A stretch of DNA of 64,000 nucleotides from UBA1756 sp045222555 (GTDB lineage Bacteria; Bacteroidota; Bacteroidia; Bacteroidales; WCHB1-69): assembly GCA_045222555.1 (NCBI GenBank), contig JBGUYY010000108.1, forward strand, positions 12,005 to 76,004. Reading direction: 5' to 3'. The notes under the pieces were generated by a model that was not told where the DNA came from, made no database searches, and worked only from the letters and a program-made list of their open reading frames with translations. Every line of letters begins with the position of its first letter. Positions within the stretch are counted from its first letter, which is position 1. The position numbers were made by a program, and so were the translations under genes. Shown here piece after piece: positions 33,622-43,292 of this stretch.

Positions 33622-34980
33622 CTAAAAATTACACTTTCCGCACTTGATATCACCCGACGGATATTCGCCCGTGAAACAAGCCAGACAAAGCTCTGCACAG
33701 CCGAAGGTCGATTCGCGAGAGGCTTCCGGAGTCATATAGCCGAGCGAATCAGCACCAAGCATCTTGCAGGCCTCCTCCAACGTACGGTTCGAGCAAAGCA
33801 ACTCTTCCGGAGTGGAGGTGTCAACGCCGTAGTAACAGGGGTATTTCATCATCGGGCTGGCGATACGCACGTGCACCTCGGTAGCACCGGCTTCACGCAA
33901 CAGCTTCACGATCTTCAACGAGGTGGTACCACGCACGATGGAGTCGTCAACGAGAACCACTCTCTTGCCTTTCAGAATCGAGTGAACAGGGCTCAGCTTC
34001 AGCTTAACGCCCATCTCACGGAGCTGCTGCTCCGGCTGGATGAAGGTTCGACCCATATATTTGTGTTTCACCAGACCCATCTCATAAGGAATACCACTCT
34101 CTTCGCTGTAACCCATAGCGGCGCTCAAACTTGACTCGGGAACACCGACCACGATGTCGGCCTCCACCGGCCACAGACGAGCGAGACGGCGACCCGACTC
34201 CATACGGTAGGCGTGCACATTGCAGCCGTCGATGTCGCTGTCGGGACGGGCCAAATAGATGAACTCCATGCCGCACATGCAGTGGCGTTTCTCTTCTGAA
34301 TAGAAGTTGGAACGCAAACCTTTGTTGTCGATACAGAGAATCTCACCCGGCTCGATATCGCGCACGAACTTGGCACCCATGATCTCGAAAGCGCAAGATT
34401 CGCTGCTCACCACATAGCCATCCCCTAACTTACCTAAAACCAACGGCTTGATGCCGTTCTTATCGCGGCAGGCGTACAAGCGGTTCTTGGTCATCACCAA
34501 GAAATTGAAACCGCCTTCCAGTCCACGCAATGCGCTGATAATGTTTTCGATACGATCTTCGCATTTTCTTTTCTTAATCAGATGTGCGAAAAGTTCACTG
34601 TCAAGACCTGTCTGGAAGACATTCCCCATATCTTCCAAGCTCTCGAAAATCGGCTTGGTGTTGACGAGACAGCCGTCGCCGGCCACGACGAAATCGCCGG
34701 AGCTGTGACGGAAGAAAAGCGGCTGCACAGTGTCAAGACCGCTGTTGGCGATATTGGCATAACGCACAGTGGCCATGCCGATGCTGCCTTTCAATTCGCT
34801 GATGGATTTGGCATCGAAAATGCTGTCCACCAAGCCTAAGCCACGGTGACGCAAGCACTTGCCATTCTCATCAAAAGTTGCCATACCAGCACCTTCCTGC
34901 CCGCGGTGCTGCAAGTTGTGTATCCCGTAATAAAGTGCAGTGGATACGTTCGGTACGTTGTAAACTCCAAGAAGTCCCAT
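33622..34980 (-). CDS. purF: Amidophosphoribosyltransferase with degenerate glutaminase site
   Basis: A 452-residue PurF homologue, which would make phosphoribosylamine from PRPP. The C-terminal transferase half is intact: PRPP loop VVLVDDSIVRGTTS (341-354), and the four [4Fe-4S] ligands of the Bacillus subtilis type appear as Cys236, Cys382, Cys432 and Cys435. The glutaminase half is not intact: the N-terminal nucleophile Cys of the CGIFG motif is replaced by the initiator Met (MGLLG), and the oxyanion HNGN motif reads GDGC (101-104). Arg73 and QHRGQEG remain. No upstream in-frame start restores a Cys. It may use free ammonia or another amidotransferase. It lies in the purine operon between purL and purM. 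Confidence 0.88.
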   Translation of the reverse strand: MGLLGVYNVPNVSTALYYGIHNLQHRGQEGAGMATFDENGKCLRHRGLGLVDSIFDAKSISELKGSIGMATVRYANIANSGLDTVQPLFFRHSSGDFVVAGDGCLVNTKPIFESLEDMGNVFQTGLDSELFAHLIKKRKCEDRIENIISALRGLEGGFNFLVMTKNRLYACRDKNGIKPLVLGKLGDGYVVSSESCAFEIMGAKFVRDIEPGEILCIDNKGLRSNFYSEEKRHCMCGMEFIYLARPDSDIDGCNVHAYRMESGRRLARLWPVEADIVVGVPESSLSAAMGYSEESGIPYEMGLVKHKYMGRTFIQPEQQLREMGVKLKLSPVHSILKGKRVVLVDDSIVRGTTSLKIVKLLREAGATEVHVRIASPMMKYPCYYGVDTSTPEELLCSNRTLEEACKMLGADSLGYMTPEASRESTFGCAELCLACFTGEYPSGDIKCGKCNF

Positions 34981-35027
34981 AATTATTTTGTTTTCATAAT
35001 GTGAATAAGTCCGTTCATTGTAAGCGA

Positions 35028-38000
35028 CTATTTTTTGAAATAGCGCACCGCATTGTCGAAGATCGACTGGCAGCGGTTGCCTAATATGTTCTTGAAAAGA
35101 TTCTGCTCATAACGCTCGCTGTGGCCCATCTTGCCGAGGATGTGTCCGTCGGGGCTGGTGATACCCTCGATGTCGTAGTGCGAACCGTTGGGGTTCTCCA
35201 CATAGCGGAAGGCGACCTGACGGTTAGCAAAGAGCTGGCGGGCCATTTCGGGGCTGACCACAAACTTGCCTTCGCCATGGCTGAAGGCGATAGTATGCCG
35301 CTCACCGGGCTTGAAGGAAGCAAGCCACGGAGAGGGATTGTCGGCCACTTCAGTCTCAGCCATGAGGGAGATGTGGCGGTTGATGTCGTTGCGGAACAGA
35401 GTGGGTGAATCGGGCGTGACAGCACCGACTTTACCGTACGGCAGCAAACCGCTCTTCACGAGTGCCTGGAAGCCGTTGCAGATGCCGAGGATCAGGCCGC
35501 TGCGCTGCTGCAGTCTGCCGATAGCTGCGGCCACCTGCTCGTTGCCAATCACCGACGCGATAAACTTGCCGCTGCCGTCGGGCTCGTCGCCGCAGGAGAA
35601 CCCGCCGCAGAACGCCAGTATCTGGCACCGGTCGATGCGCACGCAGAGCTCGCGGATGGACTCCAGCACGTCGCTGCCGGTAAGGTTTCTGAAGATAAAC
35701 GGCTCCACCTGCGCACCCGCCTTGCGGAACGCCTTGGCCGTGTCGTAGTCGCAATTGGAACCCGGGAACACCGGCAGACACACCACCGGGCCGCCAGCAG
35801 GCACCTCACCCACATAGCCAGAAGCTGCCGCCAGTGCTGCAGGCTTCACCTCCCCCATCTTCTCATCAAACTGCGGCTCCACATGAACCGGGTAGATTTT
35901 CGCATAGCGGGCGTCATACGCCTGCTGCAAAGCCTCCAGCTTCATGCCTACGCCGTTGATGGTAATGATGGCGTTATCCGTCACACAACCCAACAACATC
36001 GCATCCGGGAAGTCAATCATGCCGTCGGTCTCTACGATTACTGAACCATAGTTCAGCGCAAAGAGTTCATCCTCCCCTATCTTCACATCCACTCCCAGCG
36101 CATTACCCATTGCCATCTTCACCAAACCCTCGGCCACGCCGCCGAAGCCCAACGACCATGCCGAAACAATGGTGTGATTCTCGATGCCGTGACGGATGAA
36201 ATCCCAATTGTGCACCAGCTGGTCGGTGTTAGGCATATAGTTGTCCAAGGCGCGGTGGCGAACCAGATAAATCCGGTGTCCGGCCTTCTTGAACTCAGGC
36301 GAAATGACCGTGTTGGCATTCACCGTGGTAATGCCGAAAGCCACCAGTGTAGGCGGCACGTTCAGGTTTTCAAAGCTGCCGCTCATGGAGTCTTTACCGC
36401 CGATAGAGGGAAGGTTGAGCGCGAGCTGCATCTTCAAGGCACCCAGCAACGCGGAGAAGGGTTTTCCCCAGCGATGCGGGTCAGAGGTCATTTTTTCAAA
36501 ATATTCCTGATAGGAGAATCTCATTTTAGAGAAGTCGCCGCCGGCAGCCACCACCTTGGTACAGGCTTCCACCACTGCGTAGGCAGCAGCGTGGTAAGGA
36601 CTCCAGCGCGCGATGTCAGGATTGTAGCCGAAGGCCATCACGCTGGCGGTGTCGGTATAGCCGTCCACCGGCAGTTTCTGCACAGAGACCTGCGTCTCAG
36701 TGGTCTGGTATTGTCCGCCGTAGGGCATCAGCACGGTAGAGCGACCTATGGTAGAGTCGAACATCTCCACCAGTCCCTTCTGCGAAGCCACATTGGGAGA
36801 ACCCATGAGGGTGGTCATGCGGGCAGGAAGATCATCGCCGGCGGGCATGGGACGGAAGGGGTGTTCGGTGCTCACAGGAGCCACCTGCACGGTGGAATAG
36901 TGCCGTGCACCGGCACTGTCGATAAACTCGCGCTCGAGGTCGCAAACCGCCACATTACCATTGAAGATGCGCATTCTGCCGCGGTCGGTCACGTCGGCCA
37001 CATGCGTCACCTCCACATTGTCACGGGAGCAGTACCGCTCGAATTCGGCACGGTCGGCCGCACGCACCACCACAGCCATGCGCTCCTGCGACTCGCTGAT
37101 GGAGAGCTCCGTGGCGTTGAGGCCTGAATACTTGGTTGGCACGCGGTCGATATAGATATCCAGACCCGGAGCGAGTTCCCCGATGGCGACACTAACGCCT
37201 CCCGCTCCGAAGTCATTGGATTTTTTTATCAATTTGGTCACCTCAGGGTGACGGAACAATCTCTGCAGCTTGCGCTCTTCGGGAGCGTTGCCCTTCTGCA
37301 CCTCGCTGCCGCACACCTCAAGGGAAGTTTCGGTATGGCTCTTGGAAGAACCTGTGGCGCCGCCCACTCCATCACGGCCGGTGCGACCTCCGAGGAGGAG
37401 GATCACATCACCAGGAGCCGGACTCTCGCGGCGCACATTCTCAGCCTTCACCGCGCCTACCACAGCACCAATCTCCATACGCTTGGCCGTGTAGCCAGCG
37501 TCATAGATCTCACGCACCATCGTGGTAGCCAACCCGATCTGGTTGCCGTAGCTGGAGTAACCAGCAGCAGCCTTGCGACTGATGACACATTGCGGCAGCT
37601 TGCCGGCCATGGTCTCCGCAACAGGCTTGCAGATATCGCCGGCACCGGTGACACGCATCGCCTGATAGATATAGGAACGGCCCGACAGAGGGTCGCGGAT
37701 GGCACCGCCCAGACAGGTGGCAGCACCGCCAAAAGGCTCAATCTCTGTGGGATGGTTGTGCGTCTCATTCTTGAACTGCAACAGCCATCTCTCCATGCGC
37801 CCGTCCACATCCACGTCCACGAAGATGCTGCAGGCGTTGTTCTCTTCGCTGCGCTCCATGTCGTCCAGCAAACCCTTCGCGCTCAGAAAACGAGCTCCGA
37901 TAGTAGCCAGCTCCATCAGGCACAGGCTCTTGCCTTCGCGCTTCAATTCTGCGCGAATATCATATAATAACTGCAACGACTGCTCCATATCCGCTTTGAT

Positions 38001-38714
38001 AAAGGAGTCGTCGATGCTGATGTTTGTCAATTCAGTGGTAAAGGTGGTGTGACGGCAGTGGTCACTCCAGTAGGTGTCGAGGATGCGGAGCTCCGTTTCC
38101 CACGGATCGCGTCCCTGGCGCTTGAAATAACGCACCACCTCGTCAAGGTCGTCGGTGTTCATGGCCAGGCCATGCGACGAGCAGAAGCCGACGTATTGGT
38201 CCGGTGTCATCTGCGTGAAACCCGTCAGGTCCTCCATCGGGCTCACCTCGGCCTGTTCGGTGGCCGAAAGCACGCTGAGGTCCTTGGCACGGCATTCCAC
38301 GGGGTTGATGTAGTAGTGAGAAATCTTCGCAAGGGTCTCGGCAGTGGTGTCGTCATCGAAGATCAGCAGACGGGAGCTGCGAATCTGTATCTCCGCGTCG
38401 GGGGCGATCAGATGCACACAGTCCACTGCGGAAGAGGCACGCTGGTCGAATTGTCCGGGGATGTACTCCACGGCAATGTACTTCTTACCGGCGAGGTCGC
38501 AGCTGTCGGTCACGGTGTCGGTCACAATCTCACCGAACACGCGGTAGCGGCTTTTCTCTACCAGCTCATCGCTAAAGCCGAACAGGTCATAGACATTGAT
38601 GAGCCGGAGGCTCTTGAGGTTGAGGGAGAGATTTTCATTCAGCTCCGCCAGGAGGCTGTCGGCCTCAACTCGGAACTGTTGTTTCTTTTCGACGTAGATG
38701 CGTCTGTTGTTCAT
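35028..38714 (-). CDS. purL: Phosphoribosylformylglycinamidine synthase, large fused form
   Basis: A 1228-residue single-chain FGAM synthase (the large PurL type, not the PurLQS set of Gram-positive bacteria), converting FGAR to FGAM with glutamine and ATP. The N-terminal PurS-like part is followed by the duplicated AIRS-like synthetase core (TYWSDHCRHTTF, NETHNHPTEIEPFGGAATC, FGAGGVSVAIGELAPG) and a C-terminal glutaminase domain with nucleophile Cys1079 (GICNGFQ) and His1146/Glu1148 (SHGEG). So, unlike purF here, its glutaminase is intact. It starts after a strong hairpin that separates it from purE. Confidence 0.97.
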   Translation of the reverse strand: MNNRRIYVEKKQQFRVEADSLLAELNENLSLNLKSLRLINVYDLFGFSDELVEKSRYRVFGEIVTDTVTDSCDLAGKKYIAVEYIPGQFDQRASSAVDCVHLIAPDAEIQIRSSRLLIFDDDTTAETLAKISHYYINPVECRAKDLSVLSATEQAEVSPMEDLTGFTQMTPDQYVGFCSSHGLAMNTDDLDEVVRYFKRQGRDPWETELRILDTYWSDHCRHTTFTTELTNISIDDSFIKADMEQSLQLLYDIRAELKREGKSLCLMELATIGARFLSAKGLLDDMERSEENNACSIFVDVDVDGRMERWLLQFKNETHNHPTEIEPFGGAATCLGGAIRDPLSGRSYIYQAMRVTGAGDICKPVAETMAGKLPQCVISRKAAAGYSSYGNQIGLATTMVREIYDAGYTAKRMEIGAVVGAVKAENVRRESPAPGDVILLLGGRTGRDGVGGATGSSKSHTETSLEVCGSEVQKGNAPEERKLQRLFRHPEVTKLIKKSNDFGAGGVSVAIGELAPGLDIYIDRVPTKYSGLNATELSISESQERMAVVVRAADRAEFERYCSRDNVEVTHVADVTDRGRMRIFNGNVAVCDLEREFIDSAGARHYSTVQVAPVSTEHPFRPMPAGDDLPARMTTLMGSPNVASQKGLVEMFDSTIGRSTVLMPYGGQYQTTETQVSVQKLPVDGYTDTASVMAFGYNPDIARWSPYHAAAYAVVEACTKVVAAGGDFSKMRFSYQEYFEKMTSDPHRWGKPFSALLGALKMQLALNLPSIGGKDSMSGSFENLNVPPTLVAFGITTVNANTVISPEFKKAGHRIYLVRHRALDNYMPNTDQLVHNWDFIRHGIENHTIVSAWSLGFGGVAEGLVKMAMGNALGVDVKIGEDELFALNYGSVIVETDGMIDFPDAMLLGCVTDNAIITINGVGMKLEALQQAYDARYAKIYPVHVEPQFDEKMGEVKPAALAAASGYVGEVPAGGPVVCLPVFPGSNCDYDTAKAFRKAGAQVEPFIFRNLTGSDVLESIRELCVRIDRCQILAFCGGFSCGDEPDGSGKFIASVIGNEQVAAAIGRLQQRSGLILGICNGFQALVKSGLLPYGKVGAVTPDSPTLFRNDINRHISLMAETEVADNPSPWLASFKPGERHTIAFSHGEGKFVVSPEMARQLFANRQVAFRYVENPNGSHYDIEGITSPDGHILGKMGHSERYEQNLFKNILGNRCQSIFDNAVRYFKK

Positions 38715-38733
38715 AGGTTAAAGATTAAATGAA

Positions 38734-38764
38734 AACGCCCACGCGGAATTATTGCGTGGGCGTT
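38734..38764 (-). terminator. Strong hairpin between purE and purL
   Basis: AACGCCCACGC (38734-38744) pairs perfectly with GCGTGGGCGTT (38754-38764): 11 base pairs with a 9-base loop. On the minus strand it is followed by TTTCATTTAA, a short U run. It lies 8 bases after the purE stop and about 20 before the purL start, so it could terminate purC-purE or attenuate purL and the downstream genes. Confidence 0.75.
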
Positions 38765-38771
38765 GTTATGG

Positions 38772-39239
38772 TTATAGGGTAGTGTTCAGCACCTTCTCAC
38801 TCTGACGCTTGCGGAACTCTTCCAGCTGGTGTGTCAGTTTCGGATCGTGCAGTGCCAGTATGGAGACCGCCATCAGCGCCGCGTTCTTTGCGCCGTCGAT
38901 GGCCATGGTGGCCACCGGTATGCCTGATGGCATCTGTACGATGGAGAGCAGCGAGTCGAGTCCGTTCAGTGCCTTCGACTTCACCGGCACGCCGATGACC
39001 GGCAGGGTGGTGTAAGCCGCAATGACGCCCGGCAGATGCGCAGCGCCACCAGCACCGGCAATGATAATGTCAAAGCCATTGTCACGCGCGGCCTTCACAT
39101 AGTCGGCCAACGGTCCGGGATTGCGGTGTGCACTCAGCACCTTCCATTCGTAGGGGATGCCGAACTCAGCAAGCGTCTCACAGGCCGGAGACATTACCTC
39201 GCGGTCGCTGACACTTCCCATGATAATCGCTACTTTCAT
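38772..39239 (-). CDS. purE: N5-carboxyaminoimidazole ribonucleotide mutase
   Basis: A 155-residue PurE. The substrate loop IMGSVSDREVM, the SAHRNP motif and GAGGAAHLPGV with VPVKSKALNGLDSLLS are all present. Class I PurE works with PurK; no purK lies in this window. It follows purC by 21 bases and is followed by the hairpin. Confidence 0.96.
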   Translation of the reverse strand: MKVAIIMGSVSDREVMSPACETLAEFGIPYEWKVLSAHRNPGPLADYVKAARDNGFDIIIAGAGGAAHLPGVIAAYTTLPVIGVPVKSKALNGLDSLLSIVQMPSGIPVATMAIDGAKNAALMAVSILALHDPKLTHQLEEFRKRQSEKVLNTTL

Positions 39240-39260
39240 CGTCTTTTCAGATTTTATTGA

Positions 39261-39950
39261 CTATTTTTCAAAGAAGAGCTTCGACAAAGTCATCGGTTCG
39301 ATGTATTCGCCGTTTTTGTAAACGCGCATGTTGCCGGAAGCGATCTCGTCGATCAGCATCACGCTGCCGTCTTTGTCGTAACCGAACTCAAACTTGATGT
39401 CGTAGAGGTCGAGGCCTCTTGCCTTCATCTCGTCAGCCACGATGCGGGTGACTTTGCGAACCATCACCTTGATATCGTCATACTGCTTCTCGGTCATGAT
39501 GTTGAGGGCTACGAGACCGTCTTTGGTTACGAGCGGGTCGCCCTTGGCATCGTTCTTGAAGGTCATCTCGACATACTCGGGAAGGTCAGCTGCCTCTTCC
39601 ACATACTCGCCATAGCGACGGAAGAAGCTACCGACAGCCTTGTAGCGACAGATCACTTCCAAACCGTGACCGAATACCTTGGCGGGCAGAACTTCCATGG
39701 TCACATTGTCCATGTCAGCGCTCACATAGTGGGTACGGATACCGGCAGCGTTGATCTTCTCAAAAAAATAGACGGACATTTTCAGGTTCACCTTTCCAAC
39801 TCCGTCTATTTTAAGTCCTACAGAATTTTCACCTGGATCGAATTTGCCATCCTTTCCGGTGCAGTCATCCTTGAACTTCAAGCGATAGTTTCCATTGGTT
39901 AATGCGAAGACGTCTTTCGTCTTCCCGGTGTAAACAAGTTTTGTTTCCAT
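39261..39950 (-). CDS. purC: SAICAR synthetase
   Basis: A 229-residue PurC, joining CAIR and aspartate with ATP. Recognisable motifs are KLVYTGKTKDVF at the N-terminus, RYKAVGSFFRRY, and the metal/ATP site KFEFGYDKDGSVMLIDEIASGNMR. It is the first gene of the purine cluster, with a TAATTTTG box 22 bases before its start, and is divergent from guaA. Confidence 0.96.
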   Translation of the reverse strand: METKLVYTGKTKDVFALTNGNYRLKFKDDCTGKDGKFDPGENSVGLKIDGVGKVNLKMSVYFFEKINAAGIRTHYVSADMDNVTMEVLPAKVFGHGLEVICRYKAVGSFFRRYGEYVEEAADLPEYVEMTFKNDAKGDPLVTKDGLVALNIMTEKQYDDIKVMVRKVTRIVADEMKARGLDLYDIKFEFGYDKDGSVMLIDEIASGNMRVYKNGEYIEPMTLSKLFFEK

Positions 39951-39972
39951 AATGATGTGTTTTTTGATGGCG

Positions 39973-39980
39973 CAAAATTA
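39973..39980 (-). promoter_or_regulatory. -7 box TAATTTTG for purC and the purine cluster
   Basis: The minus strand reads TAATTTTGC, 22 bases before the purC ATG. A TTG at 40006-40004 lies at a spacing of 23, a little longer than ideal. It shares the 227-base divergent region with guaA. Confidence 0.6.
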
Positions 39981-40146
39981 CACTATTTTTTTTTCGATTT
40001 TTTCAAATGAAGAAATTTTTTTATGAACTTTTCAACAATGTAAATTTTGACTAATAATCAAAAAGTTACTCTTCGTTTGTTCATTTCATTGAATAAAAAT
40101 TGTTTTTTATTAAAATATGAATGAAAAATTACTCACAACAATTGCG

Positions 40147-40154
40147 TATTTTTG
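40147..40154 (+). promoter_or_regulatory. -7 box TATTTTTG for guaA
   Basis: TATTTTTGC matches TAnnTTTG and lies 23 bases before the ATG at 40178. The rest of the purC-guaA gap (39981-40146) is very AT-rich and shows no other feature I can support. Confidence 0.55.
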
Positions 40155-40177
40155 CGGCCTGAAAAACCGCAAAATTT

Positions 40178-41698
40178 ATGGACAAAATCATCATCTTGGA
40201 TTTCGGCTCGCAATACACGCAGCTCATTGCCCGCCGCGTGCGCGAATTGCACACCTATTGTGAAATTTTACCTTACAACAAATTTCCTGAAGGCGACCCG
40301 ACGGTGAAGGGTGTCATCCTTTCCGGAAGCCCGTTCTCCGTCAACCAGGCGGAGGCCTTCAAGCCCGACCTGTCGGCCTTCCGTGGCAAGCTGCCCCTGC
40401 TGGGCATCTGCTACGGCGCACAGTACCTCGCCCATATCTCCGGCGGACATGTAGGCAGCAGCGACAGCCGTGAATACGGCCGCGCCCGCCTCGCCACCTT
40501 CGACCAGGGCGACCCGCTCTTCCAAGATGTGCGCGGACACTCGCAGGTGTGGATGTCGCACGGCGACACCATCGTGAAACTGCCGCAGAACTTCCGCATC
40601 ATCGCCAGCACCGCCGACGTGCCCGTGGCCGCCTACCGCATCGACGGCGAACCCACCTGGGCCGTACAGTTCCACCCCGAGGTGTTCCACTCCGAGGACG
40701 GTCCCGCCATCCTCCGCAACTTTGTCCATGGCATCTGCGGCTGCCAGGCCGACTGGACCCCCGCCTCGTTCATCGAGTCAACGGTGAAAGAACTGCGCCA
40801 GCAACTCGGCAACGACAAGGTGGTGCTCGGCCTCTCCGGCGGCGTCGACTCCACCGTGGCCGCCATGCTGCTCAACAAGGCCATCGGCAAACAGCTCCAC
40901 TGCATCTTCGTGGATAACGGACTGCTCCGCCTCAACGAGTTCTCCTCCGTGCTGAAGCACTACCAGCTGCTCGGCCTCAATGTGACGGGCGTGGACGCTT
41001 CGCAGCATTTCTACGAAGCCCTCAAAGGTGAAAGTGATCCCGAGAAGAAACGTAAAATTATAGGTAAAGGCTTCATCGAAGTGTTTGAGGCCGAAGCGAA
41101 GAAACTCGACGACGTGAAATGGCTCGCCCAAGGCACCATCTATCCCGACCGCATCGAGTCGCTCTCCATCACCGGCATGGTCATCAAGTCGCACCACAAC
41201 GTGGGCGGACTGCCCGAACGCATGCACATGCAGGTGGTAGAACCTCTGAAGCTGCTCTTCAAGGATGAGGTACGGCAGGTGGGACGCGAGATGGGCATCC
41301 CGGAATCGTTCATCACGCGCCATCCTTTCCCGGGTCCCGGACTCGGCGTGCGTATCCTCGGCGACATCACGCCGGAAAAAGTTCGCATCCTGCAGGAGGC
41401 CGACGACATCTTCATCAACGGATTGCGGAAACATAAATTATATGATAAAGTATGGCAGGCGGGAGTCATCCTACTGCCCATCCGCTCGGTGGGTGTCATG
41501 GGCGATGAGCGCACCTACGAGAATGCCGTGGCCCTGCGCGCCGTCACCTCCACCGACGGCATGACAGCAGACTGGGCCGACCTGCCCAACGACTTCCTGC
41601 GCGCCATCTCCAACGAAATCATCAACAAGGTGCGCGGCATCAACCGCGTAGTTTACGACATCAGCTCGAAGCCGCCGGCGACCATCGAGTGGGAGTAA
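40178..41698 (+). CDS. guaA: GMP synthase (glutamine-hydrolysing)
   Basis: A 506-residue GuaA that aminates XMP to GMP. The N-terminal class I glutaminase has Cys78 (LLGICYGAQ) and the His-Glu pair in VQFHPEV; the ATP-pyrophosphatase P-loop is LGLSGGVDSTVA; the C-terminal dimerisation domain ends PATIEWE as expected. It is divergent from the purine cluster whose last gene, guaB, makes its substrate. Confidence 0.97.
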   Translation: MDKIIILDFGSQYTQLIARRVRELHTYCEILPYNKFPEGDPTVKGVILSGSPFSVNQAEAFKPDLSAFRGKLPLLGICYGAQYLAHISGGHVGSSDSREYGRARLATFDQGDPLFQDVRGHSQVWMSHGDTIVKLPQNFRIIASTADVPVAAYRIDGEPTWAVQFHPEVFHSEDGPAILRNFVHGICGCQADWTPASFIESTVKELRQQLGNDKVVLGLSGGVDSTVAAMLLNKAIGKQLHCIFVDNGLLRLNEFSSVLKHYQLLGLNVTGVDASQHFYEALKGESDPEKKRKIIGKGFIEVFEAEAKKLDDVKWLAQGTIYPDRIESLSITGMVIKSHHNVGGLPERMHMQVVEPLKLLFKDEVRQVGREMGIPESFITRHPFPGPGLGVRILGDITPEKVRILQEADDIFINGLRKHKLYDKVWQAGVILLPIRSVGVMGDERTYENAVALRAVTSTDGMTADWADLPNDFLRAISNEIINKVRGINRVVYDISSKPPATIEWE

Positions 41699-41710
41699 AG
41701 AATTAGTTCC

Positions 41711-43204
41711 TTACTCCTTCTTTTCTTCTTCCATCTTATCCTCCCAGAATTCAGCACCGCGGATGTGCAATTTCTTCGGATCAAAAACGGGCTCCTTGCC
41801 CTCTTTCTTCTGCTTTTCATAGTCGCGCAAAGCCCGTATCGCTTTGGGGAACAGCAACAGAATAGCGATGACGTTGATCCATGCCATGGCACCTACCCCG
41901 ATATCCCCCATATCCCATGCCGTCTTCGCCTCCTTGAGCGAGCCGTAGAACACCGCCACAATAATCACGATGCGAAGCACCCACACCGCCACATGCTCCT
42001 TTTTCCCTTTCCCAAAAAGATAAACGATGCCTGTCTCCGCATAATAGTAATAAGCCATGATGGTGGTGAAAGCGAAAAACGCAAGGGCCACTGCAATCAC
42101 GATGTTGCCGGCCGTACTTCCCAACAGCGTGCCCAAGGCAGTGGAGGTATAGGAAACATCCGGCGCCCCCAGCATATATGGTGACGTATAGAGCATTTCA
42201 CCAGTAGAAGCATCCACAACATTGTAAGTCTTGGTGGCCAATATCATCACGGCAGTGGCAGTACACACCAACAGCGTGTCCACATACACCGAGAAGGCCT
42301 GCACCAGTCCCTGCTTCACCGGATGCGACACTTTGGCGGCCCCCGCCACGATGGGTCCCGTTCCCTGCCCTGCCTCATTGGAGTAAATGCCACGCTTCAC
42401 CCCCCACGCAATCGTAGCACCAATAATGCCGCCGAACATCTCATGCACGCCGAAAGCGCTGCGGAACATGTCGGAAAAGACCGACGGCACCACCGAGGCA
42501 TTGCACACCAACACCACAATAGCAAGGATAACGTATAATATCGCCATGAAAGGCGCCACAACCTCTGCCACAACGGCAATGCGCTTCACGCCCCCAATAA
42601 TCACCAGTCCCAACATGATGGCCGTGATACCCCCTACAACAGCGGGGCTCACATGCGGCAGCGCATTGGAAAAGGCAATGGCGATGCCGTTGCTCTGCAC
42701 CGGCGGCATGAAGAGTCCGCAGGCCACCACTGAACAAACAGCAAAAAGCACAGCCATCCAACGCCAGCGCAACCCCTTTTCAATGTAATATGAAGGCCCG
42801 CCACGGAACTGTCCGTTATGGTTTTCCTTGTAAATCTGCGCCAGCGTCGCCTCCACGAATGCGGAGCCTGAACCGAGAAACGCAATGATCCACATCCACA
42901 CTATCGCACCGGGACCGCCATAGCCGATGGCCGTGGCCACCCCCACAATATTGCCCGTGCCCACACGTCCCGACAACGCCATGGCAAAAGCCTGAAAAGA
43001 GGTGATGCCCGTCTTCTGCTTTTTGTCGGTAGAGAACAGCAGCCTCACCATCTCACCGAAACGTCGCACCTGCACAAATCGGGTGAGGATGGAAAAGAAA
43101 AGACCCGCACCCAGACAAAGAAACACCAGTGCTGGGCTCCATATCCATCCCGACAGGGTGGAGACAGCCTTTTCTATGCTTATATTAAGGAGTGAGAGGG
43201 ACAT
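41711..43204 (-). CDS. Alanine/glycine:cation symporter (AGCS family)
   Basis: A 497-residue inner-membrane transporter of the AGCS (sodium:alanine symporter) family with about ten to eleven membrane helices. The signature GRVGTGNIVGVATAIGYGGPG lies in the N-terminal third, and NEAGQGTGPIVAGAAKVSHP in the middle. The frame is open 20 codons further upstream, but a TATCTTTG promoter box lies inside that extension and MSLSLLNIS gives a normal N-terminus, so the ATG at 43204 is chosen. The C-terminal tail is charged (KMEEEKKE). Substrate is probably alanine or glycine with Na+. Confidence 0.9.
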   Translation of the reverse strand: MSLSLLNISIEKAVSTLSGWIWSPALVFLCLGAGLFFSILTRFVQVRRFGEMVRLLFSTDKKQKTGITSFQAFAMALSGRVGTGNIVGVATAIGYGGPGAIVWMWIIAFLGSGSAFVEATLAQIYKENHNGQFRGGPSYYIEKGLRWRWMAVLFAVCSVVACGLFMPPVQSNGIAIAFSNALPHVSPAVVGGITAIMLGLVIIGGVKRIAVVAEVVAPFMAILYVILAIVVLVCNASVVPSVFSDMFRSAFGVHEMFGGIIGATIAWGVKRGIYSNEAGQGTGPIVAGAAKVSHPVKQGLVQAFSVYVDTLLVCTATAVMILATKTYNVVDASTGEMLYTSPYMLGAPDVSYTSTALGTLLGSTAGNIVIAVALAFFAFTTIMAYYYYAETGIVYLFGKGKKEHVAVWVLRIVIIVAVFYGSLKEAKTAWDMGDIGVGAMAWINVIAILLLFPKAIRALRDYEKQKKEGKEPVFDPKKLHIRGAEFWEDKMEEEKKE

Positions 43205-43221
43205 ATAAAGATTTTGAGGCG

Positions 43222-43229
43222 CAAAGATA
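43222..43229 (-). promoter_or_regulatory. -7 box TATCTTTG for the AGCS symporter gene
   Basis: The minus strand reads TATCTTTGC, 18 bases before the chosen start at 43204. Its position rules out the longer open frame as the real N-terminus. Confidence 0.6.
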
Positions 43230-43292
43230 CACAAAAAAATCAATTGCATATCCATGCGCCTCAAAATTCAGTCGGGCGAACCCGTAAATCGC

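Noticed and set aside
43205..43264. A 20-residue N-terminal extension of the AGCS symporter
   Set aside because: It contains the TATCTTTG promoter box; the ATG at 43204 gives a usual N-terminus.
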